A DNA stretch of 64,000 bases from an uncultured Clostridia bacterium (GTDB lineage: Bacteria > Bacillota > Clostridia > CAKSNL01 > HGM11501), in contig CAKSNL010000003.1 in NCBI GenBank assembly GCA_934476235.1, positions 124,001-188,000 on the forward strand. The letters are read 5' to 3'. The translations under genes were made by a program, and so were the position numbers. Of this stretch, positions 52,480 through 61,640 are shown piece after piece; position 1 is the first letter of the stretch; every line of letters starts with the position of its first letter. A model generated the notes under the pieces. That model ran no database searches, was not told the origin of the DNA, and saw only the letters and a list, made by a program, of their open reading frames with translations.

Positions 52480-52508
52480 ATTTTAGCACAAAGACGCGCC
52501 CAAATCAA
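52480..52508 (-). promoter_or_regulatory. SigA-type promoter of sbcDC
   Basis: Minus strand TTGATT (52508-52503), a 17-nt spacer and TAAAAT (52485-52480), about 25 nt before sbcD. Confidence 0.65.
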
Positions 52509-52574
52509 CATAATAAAATCAAAAGAGAACAAAACATTTGTAAAAAAATAATATAATTTGGGGCTAAAATATAT

Positions 52575-52602
52575 TTGACTATTGAAAAAAATGTGGTATA
52601 AT
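52575..52602 (+). promoter_or_regulatory. SigA-type promoter of the RNase J gene
   Basis: TTGACT at 52575-52580, a 16-nt spacer and a perfect TATAAT at 52597-52602. The leader to the start codon is about 72 nt and contains no known motif. Confidence 0.75.
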
Positions 52603-52680
52603 AATAAATGGATTTGGTGTTCGGAAATTAGAGACGGATATAATTCCGATTTATATCCGCGATTAAACGGAGGTGAAAAA

Positions 52681-54378
52681 GTGGCAAAAAAACAAAAACT
52701 GAAGATTATTCCTCTGGGCGGCATGAATGAAATCGGTAAAAATCTCACCGTCTTTGAGTACGGTGATGAAATAGTCGTTCTGGACTGCGGAATGACTTTC
52801 CCCGACGAGGAAATGTTGGGTGTCGATCTTGTAATACCCGACATGTCGTATCTTGTCAATAACAAGGATAAGATACGGGCTGTTCTTCTTACACACGGGC
52901 ATGAGGACCACATCGGAGGTCTTCCTTATTTCTTAAGAACAATGAGCAATGTTCCGATATACGGAAGCAGAATGACCTTGGGTCTTGTTGAGCACAAGCT
53001 AAAAGAGCACGGAATACTCTCCATCGCAAAGTTAAACTGTGTCAAGGCGGGAGATTCGGTGAAGATAGGCAAGAACTTTAAGGCTGAGTTTATAAGAGTA
53101 AACCATTCTATTGCGGACTCTTTCGGAATTGCTTTATTTACGCCTGCCGGAACTATAGTTCATACGGGCGACTTTAAGATAGATACCACACCGATAGACG
53201 GAGGTATGATAGACCTTGCACGTTTCGGAACACTCGGCGATTCGGGAGTGCTCGCTTTGATGAGCGACAGTACCAACGTTGAGCGCAAGGGCTATACCAT
53301 GTCGGAGCGGACGGTCGGAGAGAAGTTTGACGAGATATTTGCGGCCCACCATAAGGAGAGAATAATCGTTGCAACGTTTGCATCAAACGTGCACAGAGTG
53401 CAGCAGATAATAAACGCTGCAATAAAAACAAAAAGAAAAGTAGCCGTATCGGGCAGAAGCATGATAAACGTGGTTGAAGTCGCAATGGAAAACGGCTATA
53501 TGAAGGTCCCGAAGGGGCTTTTGATCGGAATTGAGGAAATCCACAAGTACAAAAACAGTCAGCTTGTTATTATAACGACCGGAAGCCAGGGTGAGCCGAT
53601 GAGCGCGCTTACAAGAATGGCATTTTCCGACCATAAACAGGTTGAGATCGGCAAAGGCGACTTAGTTATAATTTCAGCATCACCAATTCCCGGAAATGAA
53701 AAAACGATCTCAAAGGTTATAAACGAGCTGTTTAAAAAGGGAGCCGAGGTAATTTATAAGGCTCTGGCGGAGGTTCACGTGTCAGGTCACGCCTGCCAGG
53801 AGGAGCTTAAAATTATTTTCGGGCTTGTACGTCCCAAATTCTTCATCCCGGCACACGGAGAGTACCGCCATCTTGCGACGAGCGCAAACCTTGCGGTGCA
53901 GTCGGGCGTTAACTCCAAGAACACATTTTTGTTAAATATCGGAGATGTGCTGGAGTTAAACAAAGAGGGAGCGGCAGTCACGGGCAATGTCCCTGCCGGC
54001 GCCGTTTTAATTGACGGGTACGGCGTGGGCGATGTCGGAAACGTCGTTCTCCGCGACAGAAAGCATCTGGCGGAGGACGGGATCATTGTCGTTGTATTTT
54101 CGATAAACGGCAAGAGCGGAAAAATCGTGTCCGGTCCCGAGGTCGTATCGCGCGGATTTGTTTATGTTAAGGAGTCCGAGGCGCTGATTGACGGTATCAA
54201 GCAGGTTGCCGTTCATGCGACGGAGGACGCGGTCAGAAAGAACAGAAAACCCGGAGTTGACTGGGTCGCAATCAAAAATGCGGTTAAAAACCAGATATCC
54301 GATTTTCTTCAGGAGTCGACCAAGCGCCGTCCGATGATACTTCCCATTATTATGGAAGCCGGAAAGGAAAACAAATAA
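52681..54378 (+). CDS. rnj: Ribonuclease J
   Basis: A 565-residue metallo-beta-lactamase/beta-CASP ribonuclease with 5'-exo and endonuclease activity in mRNA decay and rRNA maturation. The N-terminus KIIPLGGMNEIGKN is diagnostic. The catalytic metal motif is THGHEDHIGG near residues 75-84, with further ligands in HTGDFKID and later HVSGHACQEE; the beta-CASP domain is at ~205-375; the C-terminal domain (~450-565) is also present. The start is GTG at 52681 with GGAGGTG before it. Only one RNase J is in this window, so J1 versus J2 cannot be told. Single-gene unit with its own promoter and a shared terminator. Confidence 0.95.
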   Translation: MAKKQKLKIIPLGGMNEIGKNLTVFEYGDEIVVLDCGMTFPDEEMLGVDLVIPDMSYLVNNKDKIRAVLLTHGHEDHIGGLPYFLRTMSNVPIYGSRMTLGLVEHKLKEHGILSIAKLNCVKAGDSVKIGKNFKAEFIRVNHSIADSFGIALFTPAGTIVHTGDFKIDTTPIDGGMIDLARFGTLGDSGVLALMSDSTNVERKGYTMSERTVGEKFDEIFAAHHKERIIVATFASNVHRVQQIINAAIKTKRKVAVSGRSMINVVEVAMENGYMKVPKGLLIGIEEIHKYKNSQLVIITTGSQGEPMSALTRMAFSDHKQVEIGKGDLVIISASPIPGNEKTISKVINELFKKGAEVIYKALAEVHVSGHACQEELKIIFGLVRPKFFIPAHGEYRHLATSANLAVQSGVNSKNTFLLNIGDVLELNKEGAAVTGNVPAGAVLIDGYGVGDVGNVVLRDRKHLAEDGIIVVVFSINGKSGKIVSGPEVVSRGFVYVKESEALIDGIKQVAVHATEDAVRKNRKPGVDWVAIKNAVKNQISDFLQESTKRRPMILPIIMEAGKENK

Positions 54379-54404
54379 AAAAAGGGCTATGCCCTTTTTT
54401 TATT
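54374..54404. terminator. Bidirectional terminator between RNase J and the MFS gene
   Basis: AAAAAAAGGGC and complement around a 3-4 nt loop with long T runs on both strands; it overlaps both stop codons. Confidence 0.92.
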
Positions 54405-55554
54405 TGTTTTTTGTTATTTTAAAGGTCATCTCCGTCATAGTAAGCATTAAGATTACGAACACGAGAAGGTATATTGGCATTATGTTAAAGCCCAGCGCAT
54501 TTCCCAAAAGCCCGAAAAGCGGGGGAATGAAGGTTGAGCCCAGATATGCGCTCGCCATCTGGATGCCAATTATCGCTCCGGAGTTTTCCGCTCCGAAGTT
54601 ATAAGGGGTCGAGTGGATGATGCAGGGGTAGATAGGCGCGCATCCGAATCCTATAACGATGAAGGCGATTGCTGCAAGAAGATAAGAGCTTGTCGGAATA
54701 AATAAACACAATATTCCGAGAATCAGAACAGTGCTTCCCGCTATTATCATTTTTCTGTCGCCGAGCTTATCGGTTATAAATCCGCTTAAAAAGCGCCCCG
54801 CGGTGATTCCGATGTAAAAAAGGGAAGCGAATGACGCTGCGCTTTCGGCAGAGATGTTCCGCACTTCGGCAAAGTATGTGCTTGCCCAGTGCATCGCCGT
54901 CGCCTCCGCGGCGCAGTATGCGAAAAAGCCCATTAAAAGAAACGGCACACCCTTTATTTTAAGCGCGCCGATAATGCCGACGCTTTCGCTTTTTTGCGCC
55001 GCTTCCATTTTATTTACCCTCCAGACGGGGAGCGTGAACAAAAGGAGGAGCGCTATTATAAGCTGAATGGTCCCGACTGTTCTGTAGCCCGAGCTCCAGC
55101 TGCCGAATTTAAGCGCATAGCCCATAATAAACGGACTTACGATGGTGCCGACGCCCCAGAAGCAGTGAAGCCAGCTCATGTGCTTTGCCTTATAGTGAAT
55201 GGCAACGTAATTGTTAAGCGCCGCGTCGATTGCTCCGGCGCCGAGCCCGTACGGCACGGCAAAGATCAATAGCATGGGAAAGCTTTTTGAAAAGGAAAAG
55301 CCGAAAAGCGCGATGACTGTAAGAAAAATGCTTAAAACGGTCACTATCCTTGTGCCGAGCTTTCTTGTGAGCCTGTCCGACATAAGGCTTGATATAATTG
55401 TACCGCCGGAAATAATCATCGAAACGATTCCCATGTATGAAACGGGAACGCCGAGCCGGGCGTGCATTACGGGCCATCCGGAGCCTAAAAGGGAGTCCGG
55501 CAGTCCGAGGCTTATAAAAGCAATATAAATAAGAGAAAGTAAAAATATGTACAT
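54400..55554 (-). CDS. MFS transporter
   Basis: A 384-residue major facilitator protein with about twelve hydrophobic helices. The loop between helices 2 and 3 has SDRLTRKLGTRI, a version of the MFS motif G-x-x-x-D-R-x-G-R-R, and the second half repeats it as SGFITDKLGDRKM. The general look resembles the fucose-permease-like or sugar-exporter group, but the substrate cannot be told. Its start lies 2 nt after the stop of the biotin ligase gene, so it is co-transcribed with lnt and birA. Confidence 0.88.
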   Translation of the reverse strand: MYIFLLSLIYIAFISLGLPDSLLGSGWPVMHARLGVPVSYMGIVSMIISGGTIISSLMSDRLTRKLGTRIVTVLSIFLTVIALFGFSFSKSFPMLLIFAVPYGLGAGAIDAALNNYVAIHYKAKHMSWLHCFWGVGTIVSPFIMGYALKFGSWSSGYRTVGTIQLIIALLLLFTLPVWRVNKMEAAQKSESVGIIGALKIKGVPFLLMGFFAYCAAEATAMHWASTYFAEVRNISAESAASFASLFYIGITAGRFLSGFITDKLGDRKMIIAGSTVLILGILCLFIPTSSYLLAAIAFIVIGFGCAPIYPCIIHSTPYNFGAENSGAIIGIQMASAYLGSTFIPPLFGLLGNALGFNIMPIYLLVFVILMLTMTEMTFKITKNK

Positions 55555-55556
55555 AA

Positions 55557-56309
55557 TTAATTCTCCTTGATTCTTAAACTTATTTCTCCGCTGTTTAATT
55601 CATCGACCCTTTTGTCGCTTCTTAAAACAGTAAGGTGTGCCTCATCGGTCAAAGAGAGCGCCGTCCCCTCATATTTTACCGAGTTTTTAATGTATTCTAT
55701 CTTTTTGCCGAGCACGATGGAGTGTTTTCTGTACGACTCTAAATATGACCTGTCCGACGGGTTGTCAATAAAGTAGAGCATGTTTTCGCTTATTTTTTCT
55801 GCAAGGAGTGTCGGGCTTAGACCGGGCGAATCCAAAGAGCCGGCACGGTCTGCAATCTCGGGAGGAAATGTTTTTGTCGAAAGATTGATTCCTATGCCGA
55901 CAATGATGAAATGTCCGCCGCAAAATAAGGATTCGGCAAGTATCCCCGAAACCTTTTTCCCTTTGATATAAATGTCGTTCACCCACTTTATCCCGCAGCC
56001 GATTCCGGAGAGGGACTCGATCGCCGCCGCCGCCGCAACGGCTGACTGAGAGGTGATTGAAACCGCGTCCGGCTCATTTTCTCTTACCGGATAGGAAAAG
56101 CTTAAGTAAAGCCCCGTATCTTTCGGCGAATAAAAGCTTTTTCCCTGCCTTCCGCGCCCCAAAGTCTGGCAGGACGCAATATAAAGGCACCTTTCTTTCT
56201 CGCCTGACAGGATTCTCCGCTTTGCCTCGCTGTTGGTCGAATCAATCTCGTCAAAATAGATTATCTTAAGCCCGGGAAGTTTTTTCTTCAAGTATTCGGT
56301 ATCAATCAT
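55557..56309 (-). CDS. birA: Biotin-[acetyl-CoA-carboxylase] ligase without DNA-binding domain
   Basis: A 250-residue enzyme that makes biotinyl-AMP and attaches biotin to carrier proteins. Catalytic landmarks are IDSTNSEAKR, the biotin loop GRGRQGKSFYSP, and KWVNDIYIKGKKVSGILAE with the catalytic Lys. The N-terminal helix-turn-helix of the bifunctional BirA is absent, so it is not a repressor. The start at 56309 lies 8 nt after AAGGAG and overlaps the 3' end of lnt; an ATG 6 nt upstream sits too close to that site. Confidence 0.94.
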   Translation of the reverse strand: MIDTEYLKKKLPGLKIIYFDEIDSTNSEAKRRILSGEKERCLYIASCQTLGRGRQGKSFYSPKDTGLYLSFSYPVRENEPDAVSITSQSAVAAAAAIESLSGIGCGIKWVNDIYIKGKKVSGILAESLFCGGHFIIVGIGINLSTKTFPPEIADRAGSLDSPGLSPTLLAEKISENMLYFIDNPSDRSYLESYRKHSIVLGKKIEYIKNSVKYEGTALSLTDEAHLTVLRSDKRVDELNSGEISLRIKEN

Positions 56310-57741
56310 CGTCATTTCTCCTTATAAGAGTGTATATAATTGCCGCCGCGGAAAATAAAAGTATCGGAATGTCGCCCGCGGTACTGTATAGTGTCCGGCT
56401 TTCGTTTAATGTGACATCATAAGACACGCGCCCGGTCTTTCCCTGAGAAAGGGAGGAGAGGATATTTCCCTTGCTATCAATTATTGCCGAGATTCCCGTG
56501 CATGCGCTCCGGACGCCGAAGCGCGAATTTTCAATGCATCTGTAGATACTGTGATACAGGTGAAGGCGCGCGCTGCTTTCGCTTAAAAACCACGAATCGT
56601 TTGTCGATATACAAAGAAGGTTTGCTCCGTTTTTTACCGACTCGCGCGAATATGCGGGAAATATCGAGTCAAAGCAGACTATGGCTCCGCACTCGGCAGG
56701 ACCGGCATTTAACGGGAGAAGTTTTTCTGAACCTGTAATATTTGTCGCCTCAATGTAGGGCGAGAACCTCCAGAGTATCGGAGTATATTCACCGAACGGC
56801 ACGGGATGGCGTTTGGAGGAAACATCCCCCTCCGGCAGAAGATAGATTGACGTTTCGTTTTTGCCTTCATTTCTGTAAAGCGCGCCCATAAGCACGCTGA
56901 CGCCATTTTCTTTGGCTTTGCGCGACAAAATTTCAAGATACGGCGATTCGTTTAAGTATGCCGGCATTGCCGCCTCGGGAAATACGATAAGGTCGGCGCT
57001 GTGAAACTCCTTTGCCTCTTCGTCCGAAAGGGTGTATAAAAACGCCCGGCGCTTGCTTTTGGTGTCAAACCCCGTCTGAATTGCCGCCGCTGTTATTTTT
57101 TCTCCCGATACCGGAGCGGAATATAAGTAAAGCGAGACCGATAAGTTTAATAATAAGAGAACTGACGGTATGAGCAATGGTTCTGCACTTTTTTTAATGA
57201 CGGAGAGTGCAAAAGAGGAGGAAAAGAACACTGAAAGAAACGAGATAAAAAGCATACCGAATAAGCTCGCTGTCTGAATAAACGCGGGAAAGCGGGCAAA
57301 AGGTACAGAGAGCCTTCCCCAGGTGTAGCCCGTCGCAAGAAAGTCCGCTCCGGACAAAAACTCATATATGACCCAGAGAGATGAAAAGGCTAAGGGAAAG
57401 TATCTTTGTGCAATTCTTTTTTTGACCGCGGAAAAAATAAGCGTAAAAATGCCGAGTACGGCGCCGGAAAAAAGCGAAAGCGAAAGATGCGCCAGAGGCG
57501 GCAAAAGCACGGAAAGCAATGGCGAAAAAAGCCACGTAAGATCAAGCGATAGCAAAAACGAGGAGCTTACCGCCGTGAAAAAGAAACCGAATAAAAAGCC
57601 GAAGGCAAAATACCGCTTGCCCGTAAAGAGAAAATAACAGTATAAAGCCGGCGCGAAAAAGAGCAGCCAGGCAAGCGAAGGGAATATAAAAGCCAAGCCG
57701 GACAAAGCGGCGGATAAAATACAGATAAGATATTTTTTCAA
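56302..57741 (-). CDS. lnt: Apolipoprotein N-acyltransferase
   Basis: A 479-residue membrane enzyme that adds the third acyl chain to the N-terminal Cys of lipoproteins. Six or so TM helices fill the first ~200 residues, and a nitrilase-type domain follows at ~215-445. The catalytic triad can be read: Glu in IVFPEAAMPAY, Lys in SSKRHPVPFGEYTP and Cys in GAIVCFDSIFPAYS. Lnt is best known from Gram-negative and actinobacterial cells; homologues occur in some Clostridia. The start is a TTG with AAAGGTGAT before it. First gene of an operon with birA and an MFS gene. Confidence 0.92.
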   Translation of the reverse strand: MKKYLICILSAALSGLAFIFPSLAWLLFFAPALYCYFLFTGKRYFAFGFLFGFFFTAVSSSFLLSLDLTWLFSPLLSVLLPPLAHLSLSLFSGAVLGIFTLIFSAVKKRIAQRYFPLAFSSLWVIYEFLSGADFLATGYTWGRLSVPFARFPAFIQTASLFGMLFISFLSVFFSSSFALSVIKKSAEPLLIPSVLLLLNLSVSLYLYSAPVSGEKITAAAIQTGFDTKSKRRAFLYTLSDEEAKEFHSADLIVFPEAAMPAYLNESPYLEILSRKAKENGVSVLMGALYRNEGKNETSIYLLPEGDVSSKRHPVPFGEYTPILWRFSPYIEATNITGSEKLLPLNAGPAECGAIVCFDSIFPAYSRESVKNGANLLCISTNDSWFLSESSARLHLYHSIYRCIENSRFGVRSACTGISAIIDSKGNILSSLSQGKTGRVSYDVTLNESRTLYSTAGDIPILLFSAAAIIYTLIRRNDDD

Positions 57742-57759
57742 AATTTATCACCTTTTCTG

Positions 57760-57788
57760 ATTTTACCACAACATGACAGGATAATCAA
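57760..57788 (-). promoter_or_regulatory. Promoter of lnt-birA-MFS
   Basis: Minus strand TTGATT (57788-57783), a 17-nt spacer and TAAAAT (57765-57760), 19 nt from the start codon. Confidence 0.65.
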
Positions 57789-57796
57789 TAAAATAC

Positions 57797-57825
57797 TTGA
57801 TAAATTCTTTTATGTGTAGTATACT
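57797..57825 (+). promoter_or_regulatory. Promoter of murT-gatD
   Basis: TTGATA at 57797-57802, a 17-nt spacer and TATACT at 57820-57825. It is divergent from the lnt promoter, 8 nt apart. Confidence 0.75.
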
Positions 57826-57847
57826 TAATTTATATAAATAACGGGAC

Positions 57848-59170
57848 GTGGTTAAAATAGACTCTGTTTTGATTTTTTTATGTAAAATATTATCAAAGCT
57901 CTGCAAGGCTTTGGGCGGGGGAAGCAGCCTTCCGGGAAGGATACTTTTAAAGCTCCGCCCGGGGATACTTAAAAAGCTTTCATTGGGATATAAAGTAATA
58001 ATGGTGACCGGGACAAACGGGAAAACAACCACCGCGTCGATGATAACGTCCGTGCTCTCCGCGGCGGGGAAAAGCGTTATAAACAACTCGTCCGGCGCGA
58101 ATATGACGGACGGGATTGCATCGTGCTTTATTGAAAATTACAAAAAAGGCGGCTGGGCGGTAATCGAGTGCGACGAGGCATACACAAGGATAGTAACGCG
58201 CTACATAAAGCCCGAATATATGGTCGTCACCAATATATTCAGGGACCAGCTTGACAGATTCGGCGAAATTTACACAACGTGGGAGAAAATAAAGGAAGCG
58301 ATTGATCTTTCGCCATCGACCGAGCTTGTATTAAATGCGGACGAGGCAATATTTGCCGAAACGGAATTTAAAAACAAGGTTCACTATTTCGGCTTTTCCG
58401 GCGGAGACGGGAAAATGAGCTCGAATGTGGACTCAGCGTTCTGCAAAAACTGCGGCGAAAGATTCAGATTTAACTTTATTACGTTTAAGAATCTCGGGGA
58501 TTATTATTGCCCCAAGTGCGGTTTTTCGCGCCCGAAGGTTGAATTCACGCTTGATAATACGGAGTCTGTGACGGTTGACGGGTCCGAGGTTATAATCTGC
58601 GGGGAAAAGGTCAGCCTTTCGGTTTCCGGGGTGTATAATATGTATAACGCGCTTGCGGCGTTCTCGGTCTCTTCTCTTGCCGGGATTGATAAAAGAACCA
58701 TTGCAAAGGGCATTGCGTCTCAGCAGAGCCGGTTCGGCAGAAATGAGATAATCGAAGTGTCGGGAACAAAAATGCAGCTTTCTTTGATTAAAAATCCGAC
58801 CGGCTGCGACCAGTGCATCGACACGATAACGCTTTACGATAAGCCGTGCTCGCTTGTGATACTCTTAAACGATAACTGGGCGGACGGAACGGACGTTTCG
58901 TGGGTGTGGGACGCGCACTTTGAGAACCTTAAAAAGCTTAGTGCGGAGAAAATCATAATCGGCGGAACGCGGCGGTTTGACATGGCGGTCCGTCTTAAGA
59001 CAGCCGGCTTTGACGAGAAAAAATTCATCATTGCCGATGATGACGGCGCCGTTATACATAATGTGTCCGAATGTGATGAGCGCGTGTTTGCGCTCGCGAC
59101 CTATACGGCGATGACCGGATTAAGGAAAACAATGTATAAAAAGGGCATTGTTAAAAAGATGTGGAAGTAG
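57848..59170 (+). CDS. murT: Lipid II isoglutaminyl synthase, Mur-ligase subunit MurT
   Basis: A 440-residue cytosolic Mur-ligase-like subunit that activates the D-Glu of lipid II so that it can be amidated to D-isoglutamine. The ATP site is VTGTNGKTTTASM (~52-64). A zinc-ribbon insert with CKNCGE and CPKCGFS (~195-225), diagnostic for MurT, follows; the C-terminal DUF1727 part carries NPTGCDQ and LNDNWADGTDVSWVWD with the conserved Asp residues. The GTG start at 57848 has only a weak ribosome-binding site, so the exact N-terminus is less sure. The gatD gene follows after 9 nt. Confidence 0.93.
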   Translation: MVKIDSVLIFLCKILSKLCKALGGGSSLPGRILLKLRPGILKKLSLGYKVIMVTGTNGKTTTASMITSVLSAAGKSVINNSSGANMTDGIASCFIENYKKGGWAVIECDEAYTRIVTRYIKPEYMVVTNIFRDQLDRFGEIYTTWEKIKEAIDLSPSTELVLNADEAIFAETEFKNKVHYFGFSGGDGKMSSNVDSAFCKNCGERFRFNFITFKNLGDYYCPKCGFSRPKVEFTLDNTESVTVDGSEVIICGEKVSLSVSGVYNMYNALAAFSVSSLAGIDKRTIAKGIASQQSRFGRNEIIEVSGTKMQLSLIKNPTGCDQCIDTITLYDKPCSLVILLNDNWADGTDVSWVWDAHFENLKKLSAEKIIIGGTRRFDMAVRLKTAGFDEKKFIIADDDGAVIHNVSECDERVFALATYTAMTGLRKTMYKKGIVKKMWK

Positions 59171-59179
59171 GAAAAGGAT

Positions 59180-59890
59180 ATGGAGCTTGAAATAGTACAC
59201 CTTTATCATGATCTTTTAAATACTTACGGGGACGACGGGAACATTAAGATTATAAAGCGCCGCGCCGAAAAACGCGGAATTTGCGTCAACATAAAAAATG
59301 TCACGGTCGGGGACAGAGTAGGTAAGTGCGATATAATGTTTTTGGGCGGAGGGCAGGACTTTGAACAGACCATCGCCTCGGAGGACCTTTTAAAAAACAG
59401 GCGTGCATTTATAAAAGACTACGTTGAAGATTCTGGGGTTTTATTAGCCATATGCGGGGGCTATCAACTTATGGGAGAATACTATGTCGCGGCGGATAAA
59501 ACCAAAATGGAGGGAATGAATATTCTGCCGATCAAGACCGAAGCCGGAAACCGAAGGATAATCGGCAATCTGATACTTGAAAATGAGTTTGAGACTCTGG
59601 TGGGGTTTGAAAATCACTCCGGAAGAACGTTTATCGGCGGCTTAAAGCCGCTCGGAAAAGTGCTTTTCGGCGGCGGGAACAACGGGACGGATAAAACCGA
59701 AGGTGCGGTTTATAAAAACACGGTGTGCACCTATATGCACGGTCCGTTCCTTTCAAAAAATCCCTATATCTGCGACGATATCATAAGGCGCGCGCTGACG
59801 AAAAAATACGGCTCAGCTGTTTTGGAGCCGATTGACGACCGCTATGAAAAAGCGGCGAAGGACGTTATGATTAAGAGACTGCTGAAATAA
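59180..59890 (+). CDS. gatD: Lipid II isoglutaminyl synthase, glutaminase subunit GatD
   Basis: A 236-residue class I glutamine amidotransferase-like protein that frees ammonia from glutamine for MurT. The nucleophile Cys lies in LAICGGYQLMG near residue 94 and the catalytic His in CTYMHGPFL near 189. The N-terminal LEIVHLYHDLLNTYGDDGNI is typical of GatD/CobQ-like proteins. The pair shows that the peptidoglycan of this organism is amidated, as in Gram-positive bacteria. Its last 20 nt overlap the end of the convergent AI-2E gene. Confidence 0.94.
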   Translation: MELEIVHLYHDLLNTYGDDGNIKIIKRRAEKRGICVNIKNVTVGDRVGKCDIMFLGGGQDFEQTIASEDLLKNRRAFIKDYVEDSGVLLAICGGYQLMGEYYVAADKTKMEGMNILPIKTEAGNRRIIGNLILENEFETLVGFENHSGRTFIGGLKPLGKVLFGGGNNGTDKTEGAVYKNTVCTYMHGPFLSKNPYICDDIIRRALTKKYGSAVLEPIDDRYEKAAKDVMIKRLLK

Positions 59891-60809
59891 CGCGCCTTAG
59901 TATGATTTTGAGCGACGCATAGACGGGGACGCCCAATATTACGCCGGGAAGACCGAAAAAACCGGCACCGAGATAGAGTGATAAAAATGCCGCGGCGGGA
60001 GAAATCTCCACGCTGTCGGCTTTTATTTTGGGCGAAAGGATAGAATTGTCGAGCACCTGTGTTAAAATCATTATTCCGGACGCCCAGAGCGCACATGCCG
60101 GAGATTTTAAATACGCCGCGGCGATAACGGGAACCGCCCCGATGAAGGGACCGGCGGTCGGAATCAGGCAGAAAATGCCGTATAACACCGCTAAAATAAG
60201 CGAAAAGCGGACGTTTAAGATTCTTAAGGTCACGTATGTCAGCACGGTTAAAATAACGGAGACGAGCATCTGACCGCGAAAGAACCCCGAGAACGCCTCG
60301 TCAATCTCACGCAGTGCTGGAATAATGCGCGGAACCATTTTTTCCGGAATGAGCGAGGCAAAACCCTCGTCGATAGCTTCGGAATCCATCAGGAAAAAGC
60401 AGGAGAGCACGACCGCGACGGCTGATTTTGACAAAAACGAAAATATATTTTTTAAAAATTGGCTCACCGAGTCCGCCTTTTTGGATATGAAGGACAAAAT
60501 ATCCTTTTCGCTTATGAATGAGATTGAGCCAGAGAGGGAGGAAACGTAATCGTAAAGCTCCGTCAGAGCGGAATAGACTGTGGGCAGGATGAAGGCGACC
60601 AATAGCGCAATAAGCGAAAATACCAGAAGATAAAAAAGGACGGCGGAAACGCTTTTGGGAAGCTTTTTTGAGAAAAACGCGACAAAAGGGCGCGCAAAAT
60701 AGGAAAGCACCGCCGCACCGATGACCGGGGACAAGACCTCTTTTATCTTCGCACCGAAATAAATGAAGAGCAAAATTATTAAAATTAAAAAAATATGGCT
60801 TTTTTTCAC
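59871..60809 (-). CDS. AI-2E family transporter (second copy)
   Basis: A 312-residue membrane protein of the AI-2E family with about seven to eight TM helices. Family blocks are IPTAGPFIGAVPVI, SPKIKADSVEISPAAAFL and GFFGLPGVILGVPVYASLK. It is shorter than the copy at 36 kb and has a Ser-rich soluble stretch at ~90-120. A GTG start with GGGGGAAT before it was used. It is the last gene of a minus-strand set with the PRC-barrel protein and the 58-residue protein. It overlaps gatD tail to tail by 20 nt, so no terminator fits between them. Confidence 0.88.
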   Translation of the reverse strand: MKKSHIFLILIILLFIYFGAKIKEVLSPVIGAAVLSYFARPFVAFFSKKLPKSVSAVLFYLLVFSLIALLVAFILPTVYSALTELYDYVSSLSGSISFISEKDILSFISKKADSVSQFLKNIFSFLSKSAVAVVLSCFFLMDSEAIDEGFASLIPEKMVPRIIPALREIDEAFSGFFRGQMLVSVILTVLTYVTLRILNVRFSLILAVLYGIFCLIPTAGPFIGAVPVIAAAYLKSPACALWASGIMILTQVLDNSILSPKIKADSVEISPAAAFLSLYLGAGFFGLPGVILGVPVYASLKIILRRVISAVS

Positions 60810-60846
60810 AGTTATTCCCCCAATTATGTAGGCGGCTTATAAGCCG

Positions 60847-61023
60847 CTAAAACATGTCGATAAAATTGTCTATCGTTGTTCCTATGGTTTTGAAAATGTG
60901 ACTGCTTTTTTTCTGCATTATTTTCTTTTCCTTGTCGTTTATCGGGTCGAGTATCGCGCCGATCGCCATTCCGATTGCGGCGCCCGTTGCCATCCCGGCT
61001 GTAAAATTAATTGCTTTTGACAT
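60847..61023 (-). CDS. Small 58-residue membrane-associated protein
   Basis: A short gene with ATG at 61023 and a good AAAAGGGGTG site 8-9 nt upstream. The protein starts SKAINFTAGMATGAAIG, a glycine/alanine-rich hydrophobic stretch (~8-26) with GxxxG-like spacing, followed by a charged DPINDKEKK turn and an amphipathic helix. The pattern resembles YtxH-like or other small envelope-stress proteins, but no family was recognised with certainty. It sits 15 nt after the PRC-barrel gene and before the AI-2E gene. The stop codon lies in a 16-nt palindrome (60832-60847). Confidence 0.75.
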   Translation of the reverse strand: MSKAINFTAGMATGAAIGMAIGAILDPINDKEKKIMQKKSSHIFKTIGTTIDNFIDMF

Positions 61024-61038
61024 ATAAATGCACCCCTT

Positions 61039-61557
61039 TTATTGTTTTTTTAACGGTAGCGAGAACATGCGGCGGCTTTTTGATATAAGTGCGGGATTTT
61101 TTGCCCTTAAAACGCCGTTTTCGGTTTTATAGGAATCCGCTCTTAATATTTTTCTGCCGTTTAAAAGGTCGTCCGCTATTCCTCTGCCCATCAATAACTC
61201 CGTCAGGGTTCCGTGCTCCATATCGAAAAAGCCGTCCTTGACCGTTCCGATATAAAGATTATTGTCAAACGATGAAGCCTTAAGCCCGATAAGCTTTTTA
61301 AAGCTCAATATTCCTGGCTCTTTGGGCTCTCTTAAAAATTTTATTCCGGGACCCCTGACGGAAACTTCATTTGTACCCGTATATAAAATGTCCCCCTTTT
61401 TAAAAAGCCTGTTCTGATAAATAAGACTGCGGTTTTTTGCAACTATTCCGATAATCTCGGTGGAATTTTCTTTGATATACACATCAGATACAATGCCGAT
61501 CTTTCTGCCGGAGGGATATTCGGTGACGGGTGTGTTTAAAATAGTGTAATAATTCAA
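61039..61557 (-). CDS. PRC-barrel domain protein
   Basis: A 172-residue soluble protein with two PRC-barrel-like beta domains (~5-80 and ~90-150); markers are GRKIGIVSDVYIKENSTEI and a second SSFDNNLYIGTVKDGFFD. PRC barrels occur in RimM, in photosynthetic H subunits and in YlmC/YmxH, the last a small sporulation-linked family. The start is a TTG with a rather distant AAGGA (13 nt), so the N-terminus is not certain. It lies downstream of spoVT on the same strand with a 100-nt gap and heads the small operon with the 58-residue protein and the AI-2E protein. A role in sporulation is possible but not shown. Confidence 0.78.
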   Translation of the reverse strand: MNYYTILNTPVTEYPSGRKIGIVSDVYIKENSTEIIGIVAKNRSLIYQNRLFKKGDILYTGTNEVSVRGPGIKFLREPKEPGILSFKKLIGLKASSFDNNLYIGTVKDGFFDMEHGTLTELLMGRGIADDLLNGRKILRADSYKTENGVLRAKNPALISKSRRMFSLPLKKQ

Positions 61558-61640
61558 AACTTATCAGCCGTCCTTTTTGCTCCGGTGGGAAGCATAGTTA
61601 TTATAGGCTTAATATAAAAAGAGTATACAAGGCAATATGT

